Below, one piece after another: positions 7,472 to 15,426 of a stretch of DNA of 64,000 bases. The stretch covers positions 1-64,000 of the forward strand of contig JANNXJ010000029.1 in NCBI GenBank assembly GCA_031409515.1. The letters run 5' to 3'. Numbering within the stretch: position 1 is the first letter of the stretch; every line of letters begins with the position of its first letter. This DNA comes from SHZI01 sp031409515 (GTDB lineage: Bacteria > Pseudomonadota > Gammaproteobacteria > Steroidobacterales > GCA-2729495). Below the pieces are notes generated by a model. It was not told where the DNA came from, did no database searches, and saw nothing but the letters and a program-made list of their open reading frames with translations. A program made the position numbers and the translations under genes.

Positions 7472-8533
7472 ATGAATGCCAGTGTAGAAGCGCTTAACCC
7501 CGGGCCGCCGCCCACTCCCGCCCCTGTCTCCGCCACGCCTGCCTATTTCCCGACGGGCCACAGCACCCGCATGACCAACGTCCGCCGGCTCATCGAGCAG
7601 GTGGCGGCCTTCAACACCAGTGTCCTCATCACCGGGGAGTCCGGGACGGGGAAGGAATGGGCGGCCCGCCATGTGCACGGCCTGTCCCCCCGGGCCGACA
7701 AGGCTTTCGTCCCCGTGAACTGCGGAGCGATCCCCGCGGAGCTGCTGGAAAGCGAACTGTTCGGCCACGAGAAGGGCGCCTTTACCGGCGCTATTTCCAC
7801 GCGGATCGGCCGGTTCGAGGCCGCAGAGGGCGGCACGCTCTTTCTCGACGAGATCGGCGACATGAGCCTGCCGATGCAGGTCAAGCTGCTTCGCGTGCTC
7901 CAGGAGCGGATCTACGAGCGGGTGGGCAGCAACCGGCCGCGACCCTGCGATGTGCGGATCATTGCGGCGACCCATCGCAACCTGGAGGCGGCGATCCGGG
8001 ACGGGAGTTTTCGCGAGGATCTCTACTACCGGCTGAATGTCTTTCCCATTGAGTTGCCGCCGCTGCGGGACCGGCTCGAAGACCTCCCGGACCTGATTGG
8101 CAATATCCTGGAGCGGTGCCGGGCTGCCGGCCTGGCGCCGGTGCACATGGCCCCGGGCGCAGTCCGGATCCTCAAGCACTATGGCTGGCCAGGCAATATC
8201 CGGGAGCTGGCCAATCTGCTCGAACGCCTGTGCGTGCTCTACCCGGACGGCGCCGTCGACATTCCCCAGCTGCCGACCCGCTACACGGCGGCAGCGCCCT
8301 TGCGGGAAACCGATCGCCAGGAAGTTGCCGCCACACGGGCTTCCGGACCCCAACCCCAGGACATCGAATTTCCCGCAGACGGACTGCCGCTGAAGGACTA
8401 CCTGGAGAAGATCGAGATGTCCCTCATCCGCCGGGCGCTCCACGACGCCGATGGCGTCATCGCCCACGCCGCCGAAAAGCTGCAGGTTCGCCGCACCACC
8501 CTCGCCGAGAAAATGAAACGCTACGGCATTTAG
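7472..8533 (+). CDS. fleQ: Sigma-54-dependent flagellar master regulator, short FleQ-like
   Basis: A 353-residue AAA+ enhancer-binding protein. Walker A GESGTGKE is at 55-62, the sigma-54 contact loop GAFTGA at 102-107 and Walker B TLFLDE at 122-127. A Fis-type HTH (residues ~310-353) has the RRTTLAEKMKRYG ending characteristic of FleQ. Known FleQ proteins are about 490 residues with an N-terminal FleQ domain of ~120-140 residues; that domain is absent and only ~28 residues precede the AAA+ core. It should activate the sigma-54 promoters of the adjoining cluster. It diverges from the aminotransferase gene and converges with the diguanylate cyclase gene. Confidence 0.85.
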   Translation: MNASVEALNPGPPPTPAPVSATPAYFPTGHSTRMTNVRRLIEQVAAFNTSVLITGESGTGKEWAARHVHGLSPRADKAFVPVNCGAIPAELLESELFGHEKGAFTGAISTRIGRFEAAEGGTLFLDEIGDMSLPMQVKLLRVLQERIYERVGSNRPRPCDVRIIAATHRNLEAAIRDGSFREDLYYRLNVFPIELPPLRDRLEDLPDLIGNILERCRAAGLAPVHMAPGAVRILKHYGWPGNIRELANLLERLCVLYPDGAVDIPQLPTRYTAAAPLRETDRQEVAATRASGPQPQDIEFPADGLPLKDYLEKIEMSLIRRALHDADGVIAHAAEKLQVRRTTLAEKMKRYGI

Positions 8534-8540
8534 AAAAATA

Positions 8541-8583
8541 GGGACATGCCTGATTTCCGCACTGCGGAAATCAGGCATGTCCC
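8541..8583. repeat. Long perfect hairpin in the fleQ / GGDEF convergent gap (REP-like, possible bidirectional terminator)
   Basis: Two perfect 20-bp arms, 8541-8560 and 8564-8583, enclose a 3-nt loop. A-rich sequence precedes the hairpin and ATTTGT follows it. Position between two converging stops (8533 and 8596) makes it a good bidirectional terminator. The arm GGGACATGCCTGATTTCCGC resembles the REP/BIME palindromes linked to RAYT transposases, so it may be a mobile repeat reused as a terminator. Confidence 0.7.
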
Positions 8584-8595
8584 CATTTGTCGCTC

Positions 8596-10116
8596 CTAGG
8601 CGGCCTTGATCTTTTCGTAGCAGGTGTACTGATCCCGGCCGTTGTGCTTGGAGTGGTACAGGGCAGTATCTGCCGCCGCCAGCAGGGCCTTCGGGCTGTC
8701 GAACTTGTTTTGTGAGTCGCACGTCACGACGCCCAGTGACAGCGTAATCCCCACGCTCCGGCCATCCGCAGTCTGAGCCTTGCGGGTGCGAGCTGCCTCG
8801 CAGACCCGTTCGCCCACCCGATTCGCCTGCTCGGCATCGAGACCGGGCAGCAGCAGCACGAACTCGTCACCGCCATAGCGGGCCACGATGTCCGACTCCC
8901 GGAGCGTGTCCCGCAGGAGCTCGGCAACAGTCAGGAGGATGGCGTCTCCGGCCTGGTGGCCAAAGCCATCATTCACCTGCTTGAATTTGTCCAGGTCCAC
9001 GAAGACCACCGACAGGGGCCAGGCGTGCTTCGTAGCCGTCTCGAACTCCCGTGCCAGGGACTCCTCGAAGTAGCGACGGTTGTGGGCGTTGGTCAGCGGG
9101 TCCCGAATATTTTCGACCTTCAGTTCGCTGTTCTCCTCCTCGAGCTGCTTCTTGGTGCCCTTCAGGTCATTGTTCTCCGCCAGCGTGTACAGATTGCGGA
9201 CCATCAGCGTTTCCCGGGCCGCCTCACTGATGTCCTGGAGCTGGCCTGAATCGTAGAGTTCCATCTGGAACAGTTCTTCCGCCACCGGCAGCTGTTCCTT
9301 GACGAGGTCAAACATCTCGCCGAGGCGATGGGGCTGGATGTTCAGGAATTTCTGGGCCTGCTGGCCCACGCGGCGGAGGGACGTATCGTTGCGCGCACCG
9401 AGCCAGACGTCACTGAGGTCGCCGGACAGAGCGACAACCCGCACGAAGGCCTTGTCGTCACCCTCGACCCCGGCCCCGCTGGGATCGTGGCTGTGCTGAA
9501 CCGCCTGGACCAGCCCCGCCGGCATGTTCCAGATGCCCAGGAGCGCCGCGCCGATTGAGCGGTGATCAGTGCCGATGCAGTTCTGCTCGTGCTGGCAGAT
9601 GCGGGCGTGTTCGATCTTGAAGGGGGCGATGCCCTCGTAGACCTCGGGCCAGAGTTTGTCCACCACGAGCATGCCCAGATCCTGGAGGAGGGAAGCAAGG
9701 AAGATCTCCTCGGCATCCGGGCGCCCCAGTTCGCTAGCCAGAAGCTTGCCCCAGGCGGCCGACAGTATCGTGCGCCGCCAGTAAGCCTGGAAGTCGAAGC
9801 CCCCCGTCGAGGCCTTCTTCAACGCCGTGACCAGCGTGAAGCTCAGAGCCAGCGTCAGCGTGGCATTGAGACCAAGAGTAATCAGGGCCTGGCGGAGATT
9901 GGTGCTTTGCCGCCGGCGCGCATACATGGCGGAGTTGGCAATCCGCATCACCTTCGCGGCGATCGCGGGATCGGCGCTCACCGCCTCCGCAACCTTGCCC
10001 AGATCGATGTCCGGATTCTGGGCGAGCTGAAGCACCCGCATCGCCACGGGCGGCGGGGTGGGAAAATTGGTGCAGGTCCGCAGACGCTGCAGGATGTGCT
10101 CAGGTATCTGGCTCAT
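8596..10116 (-). CDS. HDOD domain - GGDEF diguanylate cyclase
   Basis: A 506-residue cytoplasmic protein. Residues ~10-210 form an HDOD module (FPTPPPVAMRVLQLAQNPDIDLGKVAEAVSADP and following). A coiled linker rich in Glu/Leu runs to ~320, then a GGDEF domain follows. The active motif GGDEF is at 415-419 and an intact inhibitory I-site, RESD, lies at 406-409, five residues before it, so it should make c-di-GMP and be product-inhibited. I start at the ATG at 10116 (GGGAG nine bases upstream) rather than a GTG five codons earlier. It is the last gene of the flagellar cluster, in the region where Pseudomonas-type loci carry chemotaxis genes. Confidence 0.85.
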   Translation of the reverse strand: MSQIPEHILQRLRTCTNFPTPPPVAMRVLQLAQNPDIDLGKVAEAVSADPAIAAKVMRIANSAMYARRRQSTNLRQALITLGLNATLTLALSFTLVTALKKASTGGFDFQAYWRRTILSAAWGKLLASELGRPDAEEIFLASLLQDLGMLVVDKLWPEVYEGIAPFKIEHARICQHEQNCIGTDHRSIGAALLGIWNMPAGLVQAVQHSHDPSGAGVEGDDKAFVRVVALSGDLSDVWLGARNDTSLRRVGQQAQKFLNIQPHRLGEMFDLVKEQLPVAEELFQMELYDSGQLQDISEAARETLMVRNLYTLAENNDLKGTKKQLEEENSELKVENIRDPLTNAHNRRYFEESLAREFETATKHAWPLSVVFVDLDKFKQVNDGFGHQAGDAILLTVAELLRDTLRESDIVARYGGDEFVLLLPGLDAEQANRVGERVCEAARTRKAQTADGRSVGITLSLGVVTCDSQNKFDSPKALLAAADTALYHSKHNGRDQYTCYEKIKAA

Positions 10117-10176
10117 GGTCGTCGCTCCCACGCGGTCTCTCTGGTTAATTTGGTTGGTATTGGCCTGGTCGGTCTA

Positions 10177-10668
10177 TCAATGCAGTTCCTCTGGCTGACC
10201 AGTGCCCGGCGGACGGCCGTAAAGGGTCTGGATCAGATGGGCTTCTCCCTGGCTCAGGGAGCAGGTCTCGATGAGCTGGCGAGTGCTTGCCCCGTGCTTG
10301 GACAGGGCAATGGCCTGGCGCAGACCGTTGCGGGAGTTGCCCCCGGCGACGACTTCCGGGCGCGTGGTGAGCTGGTCCACCCGCTGGCGCAGCTGGGCGG
10401 TTTCCGCGGCGGACGCGCTCAGCAGCCCCTCCGCAGTCGCCAGCCGCTGGTTCAGATCGTCGATCCGGCTGACCAGCGGTTCGGCGGCACGCTGGCCGTT
10501 GCGCCGGCGCGTCAGCGAGAGCAGGGCCAGCAGGCAGGGAACTGCCAGAAAGGCCCCGGCGATGGAGCTGGGGGTTGCGGCGGGCAGGTAGACGCTGTTC
10601 AGCAGGTCCGCCGCGGGGGCAAGCACCGTGTTGAGCGTTGTGGAAAGCAGGTTTTCGAGTGCAGGCAT
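10177..10668 (-). CDS. DUF2802 membrane-anchored protein of the flagellar/chemotaxis locus
   Basis: A 163-residue protein with a hydrophobic segment at ~35-55 (SSIAGAFLAVPCLLALLSL). A coiled coil (RIDDLNQRLATAEGLLSASAAETAQLRQRVDQL) follows, then a C-terminal DUF2802 helix pair (GLRQAIALSKHGASTRQLIETCSLSQGEAHLIQTLYG). DUF2802 genes lie next to cheW at the motCD end of Pseudomonas flagellar loci; their function is unknown. No cheW is present here. The ATG at 10668 follows GAGGGGA with correct spacing. It lies 12 nt after the small 57-codon gene. Confidence 0.8.
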   Translation of the reverse strand: MPALENLLSTTLNTVLAPAADLLNSVYLPAATPSSIAGAFLAVPCLLALLSLTRRRNGQRAAEPLVSRIDDLNQRLATAEGLLSASAAETAQLRQRVDQLTTRPEVVAGGNSRNGLRQAIALSKHGASTRQLIETCSLSQGEAHLIQTLYGRPPGTGQPEELH

Positions 10669-10679
10669 GGTCATTCCCC

Positions 10680-10853
10680 TCAGGCAAGTTCGTCGATGAT
10701 GTGTGTGCGGCCATCCGGGTCCTGCCCGGGCGGCGGCTTCTGGTCCTTGTTCAATGGTGGCTGCTGCCGGTTCTCCCGCTGGCGCCGCTGGTCCTCTGGC
10801 CGTCGGACCCAGTTGCCCGGCACGACAGGCGTGACATGGTCTACAGGTTTCAT
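10680..10853 (-). CDS. Small uncharacterised protein translationally coupled to motD
   Basis: A 57-residue ORF opening MKPVDHVTPVVPGNWVRRP and closing GRTHIIDELA. Its ATG overlaps the motD stop as ATGA and its stop lies 12 nt before the DUF2802 gene, so it fills the gap exactly and is almost certainly translated. The middle is very polar and rich in Gln, Arg and Pro (DQRRQRENRQQPP), suggesting a disordered linker between two short conserved-looking ends. There is no signal peptide or membrane segment. I do not recognise the family; a role in motor or cluster function is inferred only from coupling. Confidence 0.7.
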   Translation of the reverse strand: MKPVDHVTPVVPGNWVRRPEDQRRQRENRQQPPLNKDQKPPPGQDPDGRTHIIDELA

Positions 10854-11737
10854 CCGGTGACCTCCGTGGCGAGGGTGGTTTCCGGTGCCGGTGGCGGCGC
10901 CGGCGCCGGTGCAGCGATGGCGGGAGTCTGGGCGGCGGCCGGCTCGGCGACGCCGGCGGGCTGTGGGTCAGTGGCGGCCGGTGGTGCGCCCAGAATGACC
11001 ACCGCCACGCGGCGGTTCCGGTTGCGGCCCTCGACGGTGTCGTTGCCGGTCAGCGGCTGGTTCTCGCCCATCCCGGCGACGACCATGCGGTTCGCGGTGA
11101 TGCCTCGCTGCTCGAACAGGCGGACGATGCGGGCGGCGCGCGCTGCCGAGAGTTCCCAATTCGACGGAAACTGGGCTGTCTTGATCGGGCGGTTATCCGT
11201 ATGGCCTTCGATGCGGATGGGATAGGGGCGCTCCGCCAGAATGGCGGCGAGCCGCTCGAGAATCGCTGTGGCCTCCGGGCCGATCTCCGCGCTACCGCTG
11301 GGGAACAGGATGTCCGTCTTGATCTCGACTTCCACCCAGGACGGCGCTCGTTCCACACGGATCATGTCCTGATCGATGAGGAGTTGCATGGCCTTTTCCA
11401 GGTCGTCGGTCATCTGGCTGAGCTGGGTCTGGAGCGCCTCGTCGGCCCCGCCCTTGTCCTCGAACTGAATGGCCTCTCTGGGCGTCACGCCGGCCACGCT
11501 GTCATCCCCCTTGGACTTGGCGGCTTTGTCCCCGATCGGTACGGGCTCCATCGTGCGGGGAGTCCCGGAGAAAGCTGCGGAAAGCGAGTCCGACGCCGTG
11601 CGGTACTTGCCTTCATTGACCGATGACACCGCGTACATGACCACGAAGAACGCGAGCAGCAAGGTCACGAGGTCGCCGTAGGGAATGGCCCAGGCTTCGT
11701 GATTAACGTGGTCTTCGTGCTCGTGCTTGCGGGCCAT
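10850..11737 (-). CDS. motD: Flagellar stator protein MotD (MotB family)
   Basis: A 295-residue inner-membrane stator subunit. The proton-binding aspartate is Asp22 at the start of the single membrane helix (IPYGDLVTLLLAFFVVMYAVSS). An OmpA-like peptidoglycan-binding domain (ILFPSGSAEIGPEA ... IRIEGHTDNRPI ... ANRMVVAGMGENQP) occupies ~140-245. A Pro/Ala-rich tail is visible. It pairs with MotC encoded just upstream to form a proton-driven stator; Asp22 and the PYGDL context fit the H+ type. Confidence 0.92.
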   Translation of the reverse strand: MARKHEHEDHVNHEAWAIPYGDLVTLLLAFFVVMYAVSSVNEGKYRTASDSLSAAFSGTPRTMEPVPIGDKAAKSKGDDSVAGVTPREAIQFEDKGGADEALQTQLSQMTDDLEKAMQLLIDQDMIRVERAPSWVEVEIKTDILFPSGSAEIGPEATAILERLAAILAERPYPIRIEGHTDNRPIKTAQFPSNWELSAARAARIVRLFEQRGITANRMVVAGMGENQPLTGNDTVEGRNRNRRVAVVILGAPPAATDPQPAGVAEPAAAQTPAIAAPAPAPPPAPETTLATEVTG

Positions 11738-11754
11738 GGCGATGAGTCCGGGCG

Positions 11755-12495
11755 CTAACCCATGAACCCCTTCAGCTTGGTCTCGAGATTCCGCGGATTC
11801 TCGCCCTCGGCAATCGCGATGATGCCGATGATGATCATCTCCTTGGCATGGGTCTGCTTCTTGATGATGTCCTTGAGCTTGTTGGCAATGGGCAGGAAGA
11901 ACAGATTGGCGAGGCCGATGCCGTAGATGGTGGCCGTAAAGGCCGCCGCGATACCGTGGCCGAGCTTGCTCGGGTCCGCGAGGTTTTTCATGACGGCTAT
12001 CAGGCCGAGCACGGCGCCGATGATGCCGAGGGTCGGGGCGTAGATGCCGAGGCCTTCGAACACCTTGGCACTGGCGGTCTCGGATTTCTCCTTGGCCTCC
12101 AGCTCAGCCTCGAGCGCCTCACGGATTTTCTCTGGCTCCGTGCCATCCACGAGCATCTGCAGAGCCTTCTGGGCGAAGGGGTCCGGCTCGGTTTCCAGCG
12201 CGGGTTCCAGGCCCAGCAGGCCCTGCTTTCGCGCTGTCTCGCTCCATTCCACCATCTTGGCGATGAGCTTGTCGGTGTCCTCCATCGGCGGCTTGAAGAT
12301 CCAGGGGACGATCTTCCAGGCCCGCAGGAACGTCGCCTTCGGCGTCTGGATGAGGATGGAGGCGAAGGTGCCCAGGAACACGATCACGAAGGCCGCAGGG
12401 TTCAGCAGCGACCCGACACCGGCGCCCTTGAGTATGGCCCCGATGATGATGGAGAAGAACGCCAGGGCGAACCCGCCAACGGTTAATGCGTCCAC
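11755..12495 (-). CDS. motC: Flagellar stator protein MotC (MotA family)
   Basis: A 246-residue four-helix membrane protein of the MotA/ExbB family. Helices are near residues 4-25, 30-50, 145-170 and 180-200. The cytoplasmic loop holds the charged region that contacts FliG, and the TLGIIGAVLGLIAVMKNL segment is the conserved third helix. I use the GTG at 12495 (VDALTVGG, four bases after GGGGAGG), which gives the same length as Pseudomonas MotC; an eight-codon extension exists. It lies directly after fliA, where many relatives have cheYZAB in between. Confidence 0.92.
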   Translation of the reverse strand: MDALTVGGFALAFFSIIIGAILKGAGVGSLLNPAAFVIVFLGTFASILIQTPKATFLRAWKIVPWIFKPPMEDTDKLIAKMVEWSETARKQGLLGLEPALETEPDPFAQKALQMLVDGTEPEKIREALEAELEAKEKSETASAKVFEGLGIYAPTLGIIGAVLGLIAVMKNLADPSKLGHGIAAAFTATIYGIGLANLFFLPIANKLKDIIKKQTHAKEMIIIGIIAIAEGENPRNLETKLKGFMG

Positions 12496-12541
12496 TGCAC
12501 CTCCCCGCTGGCTCGCCACTGTTCAGGACCGGGAGCAGACA

Positions 12542-13288
12542 TCAGACTGACGCCGCCGTGCGGCCTTCGATTGCATCCCGGATTCCGGCGCGCACGCGCA
12601 CCAGCGCCTGGCCGTGGATCTGGCAGACGCGGGATTCGGTGACGCCCAGAACCTCGCCAATCTCTTTCAGGTTCAGTTCCTCTTCGTAGTACAGGGACAT
12701 CACCAGGGCTTCCCTTTCGGGCAGGGCGCGGATAGCGTCGGCAAGGCTCGCGCGAAACTCATCGGCCTCGAGCTCCGCCGAGGGTTCAGTGTCCGGGTCC
12801 TCGATCTGGTGCACGGGCATCTCGCCGTCATCGCCTTCCTGGTCCAGGCTGAAGAGCCGGTGGGCAGCTGCCGAGGTCACGAGCTGAAAGTACTCCTCGA
12901 GAGTCACGCCCATCTCGGCCGCGATCTCCCGGGCTTCTCCCGGCTTGCCTGTTCGGTTTTCCACTGCTTGTATCGCCGCTGTCAGTTCCCGTTGCCTGCG
13001 ATAGACCGAGCGAGGTGTCCAGTCGGTGTTCCGGACCTCGTCGAGCATCGCACCCCGCACGCGGATTCCTGCGTACGTCTCAAAGCTGGCGCCTTTAGTC
13101 GGCGAGTACTGGCGCGCCGCGTCCAGCAGCGCAATCAGTCCCACCTGGATCAGATCGTCCTGATCCACGCTGTCCGGCAGCCGCCCGCGCAGGTGATTCG
13201 CGATCCGCTTCACCAGCGGTGCGTACTCCTGCACCAGCACGTCGGGCGACTGCCCGGCAGCTGTGGCGTAGCGGCTTGCGGGGTTCAT
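12542..13288 (-). CDS. fliA: Flagellar sigma factor FliA (sigma-28)
   Basis: A 248-residue sigma-70 family factor. Region 2 contains DSVDQDDLIQVGLIALLDAARQY and FETYAGIRVRGAMLDEVR, region 3 RQRELTAAIQ...EIAAEMG, and region 4 the HTH EELNLKEIGEVLGVTESRVCQIHGQAL. It directs RNA polymerase to late flagellar promoters, here probably those of fliC and flgM, whose -35/-10 elements are present in this window. The FlgM anti-sigma factor is encoded at 48.6 kb. Its ATG overlaps the fleN stop by 4 nt. Confidence 0.95.
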   Translation of the reverse strand: MNPASRYATAAGQSPDVLVQEYAPLVKRIANHLRGRLPDSVDQDDLIQVGLIALLDAARQYSPTKGASFETYAGIRVRGAMLDEVRNTDWTPRSVYRRQRELTAAIQAVENRTGKPGEAREIAAEMGVTLEEYFQLVTSAAAHRLFSLDQEGDDGEMPVHQIEDPDTEPSAELEADEFRASLADAIRALPEREALVMSLYYEEELNLKEIGEVLGVTESRVCQIHGQALVRVRAGIRDAIEGRTAASV

Positions 13289-14175
13289 GCCGTAGCGTGC
13301 TCCCCGCCCCTGTTCCGGAGCAGCCGCTCGACAAAAAACTCGATGTTGCCGCGCGCTGCCCGGGGGCCCTCCCAGTTATCGGCGCGCTGGGCCAGTTTCT
13401 TGAGTGCCCCCGCTGCCAGGCTGGATGGGAACGCCGTCACAAAGGGGGACTGAAGCTGGACGGCCCGCCAGACGCGGTCGTCGTAGGGCACGCTGCCGGC
13501 GTGATCCAGGGTGACCTGGAGGAAGCGTTCTGACACCCGCAGGAGCTTCTCGAACAGGCTGCGGCCGTCGCCGCCCTGGTGGGTCATGTTGGTGATGATG
13601 CGGAACCGGGTTACCTGGTGCTCGGTGCTCAGGACCTTGATCAGGGCATAGGCGTCCGTGATGGACGTTGGCTCGTCACACACCACGACCAGAACCTCGT
13701 TGGCGGCTGCGCAGAAGCGCAGGACCCCGTCGGAGATGCCGGCCGCCGTGTCCACGATCAGCGCATCCAGGTCTTCGTTGAGTTCGCTGAAGGCATGAAT
13801 GATGCCGGCGTGCTGGGCCGGACTCAGGCTGGCCATTTCGGCGAGGCCCGAGGCGCCCGGGATCACCCGCACACCGGCCGGGCCACTGACGATGACGTCC
13901 TGCAGCCGGCGTTCGCCTGTCACGACGTCCGCCAGCGAGTGGGCGGGCTGCAGGCCCAGGAGGACGTCGACGTTGGCGAGGCCGAGGTCGGCATCCAGCA
14001 GCATCACCCGGCGGCCAAGCATGCACATCGCAATGGCGAGATTCGCCGCGATGTTGGTCTTGCCGACCCCGCCCTTGCCACCCGTGACAGTAATGACCTT
14101 CACAGGCTTGGGGTTACGCAGTCGCCGGAGGCCCTCGGCCTGATCCGTAACGTGCTGGCCTTCAGGCGTAAGCAT
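13285..14175 (-). CDS. fleN: Flagellar number regulator FleN/FlhG (MinD-like ATPase)
   Basis: A 296-residue ParA/MinD-family ATPase. The deviant Walker A GGKGGVGKT lies at 32-40, the DADLGLANVDVLLG segment carries Walker A-prime/switch residues and LIVDTAAGI is the Walker B region. FleN limits polar flagella to one and opposes FleQ ATPase activity. I choose the ATG at 14175, preceded by GGAGGTTGCTACCC; the 14-codon-longer ORF has no such site. It overlaps flhF by 14 nt, the usual partner in setting flagellar place and number. Confidence 0.93.
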   Translation of the reverse strand: MLTPEGQHVTDQAEGLRRLRNPKPVKVITVTGGKGGVGKTNIAANLAIAMCMLGRRVMLLDADLGLANVDVLLGLQPAHSLADVVTGERRLQDVIVSGPAGVRVIPGASGLAEMASLSPAQHAGIIHAFSELNEDLDALIVDTAAGISDGVLRFCAAANEVLVVVCDEPTSITDAYALIKVLSTEHQVTRFRIITNMTHQGGDGRSLFEKLLRVSERFLQVTLDHAGSVPYDDRVWRAVQLQSPFVTAFPSSLAAGALKKLAQRADNWEGPRAARGNIEFFVERLLRNRGGEHATA

Positions 14176-15409
14176 GGGTAGCAACCTCCGAGAAGGACTG
14201 GGCCAGGGTGTCGGCATTGACCGTGCGGTTATCGCGCCGCATGAGTTCGACGGCCATCTTTGCCAGCCAGGACTGACGGTTGTGCATCAGGTGTAAATCC
14301 TCGGGAACGCGCTGGCCGTTGGCCACGTAGGCCAGGGGCAGTCCGCTCCGGATGAGGACCGAGAGGGCGCCCCCCAGCGACGTGGCCTCGTCGGTCTTGG
14401 TCAGGATGCACCCCGCCGGTTGAGCCGTCCGGAACACGTCCACAATTTCCTGCATTGTTGCGGACGCGGCCGTGGCGGGCAGGGCGAGGAGGGTGGCTAT
14501 TCCGGCGTTGGCCGTCTTCAGGCGGGCCAGTTGTTCCGGCAGTCGCGGGTCCCGCTGGCTCATGCCGGCGGTATCCACCAGGACCAGCCTGCGGCCTTCA
14601 AGCCCGGCCAGCGCTTCGGTGAGGCCCTCGGTGTCCGCGGCGGAAGTCACGCTGACGCCCATGATCTGGCCGAAGGTTTCCAGCTGTTCCCGCGCGGCAA
14701 CCCGGAACGTGTCCGTCGTGACGAGGCCGACGGCCTCGGGCCCATACTGCTGTGCAGCCCGGGCAGCGAGTTTCGCAATCGAGGTCGTCTTGCCGACGCC
14801 GGTGGGTCCGATGACCGCATAGACGCCGCCGTCAGCCACCACGTCGCAGGTGGCGACGGGCAGTTGTTCGACGAGGGTGCGCAGGCCGGCCAGCCAGCCG
14901 CCCACCGGATGATCGGCGGCAGCGCGGGTGGCCAGTTGCCGGGCGATGTCGGCATCCAGTCCCAGCCGGCTGAAGTTCTGGAGCAGCAGCGCGACGGCGG
15001 GCGACTGACGCGCCTGCTCGTCCCAGAGCAGCCGGCCCAGCTGCGCTTCGAGAAGGGAGCGGATCGAGCGCATCTCCTCCCGCATCTGGTCGAGTTCGCT
15101 GCTTGTGGCGGCACCTGGCGCCCGGGGCGGCTGGTACCAGCCGCCGTTGTAAGGTGTCCCCTGGTCGATGCGCACTGCCGGACCGTCGTCAGCGTGGTCA
15201 GAGTAGCGCTGGGCGGAGCTGCGTCCGGCGTCCCCAGTGGCTGGGGCACCGCCCGCCAGTGGGGCGCCCGCCCCATCGATGGCGGCCGAGATTTCGACGC
15301 CGGTGGCGTGGCGCGAGGTCTCGAGAATGACGGCCTCGGCCCCCAGTGCCTCCCGCACCTGGCGCATGGCATCCCGCATGTCCGTCCCCGTAAACCGTCT
15401 GATCTTCAT
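14162..15409 (-). CDS. flhF: Flagellar biosynthesis GTPase FlhF
   Basis: A 415-residue SRP-type GTPase that places the flagellum at the cell pole. The N-terminal region (MKIRRFTGTDMRDAMRQVREALGAEAVILETSR) is typical. A variable linker extends to ~110, and the NG domain carries the P-loop GPTGVGKT at 201-208, DTFRVAAREQL and VDTAGMSQRD, with TKTDEATSLGG near the end. Length is in the family range. AGGAGAG precedes the ATG. It lies between flhA and fleN, as in Pseudomonas. Confidence 0.95.
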   Translation of the reverse strand: MKIRRFTGTDMRDAMRQVREALGAEAVILETSRHATGVEISAAIDGAGAPLAGGAPATGDAGRSSAQRYSDHADDGPAVRIDQGTPYNGGWYQPPRAPGAATSSELDQMREEMRSIRSLLEAQLGRLLWDEQARQSPAVALLLQNFSRLGLDADIARQLATRAAADHPVGGWLAGLRTLVEQLPVATCDVVADGGVYAVIGPTGVGKTTSIAKLAARAAQQYGPEAVGLVTTDTFRVAAREQLETFGQIMGVSVTSAADTEGLTEALAGLEGRRLVLVDTAGMSQRDPRLPEQLARLKTANAGIATLLALPATAASATMQEIVDVFRTAQPAGCILTKTDEATSLGGALSVLIRSGLPLAYVANGQRVPEDLHLMHNRQSWLAKMAVELMRRDNRTVNADTLAQSFSEVATHAYA

Positions 15410-15426
15410 CGCTCTCTCTCCTGGCC

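Noticed and set aside
7433..8722. A 429-codon minus-strand ORF opposite fleQ
   Set aside because: Shadow of fleQ; composition and lack of motifs argue against coding.
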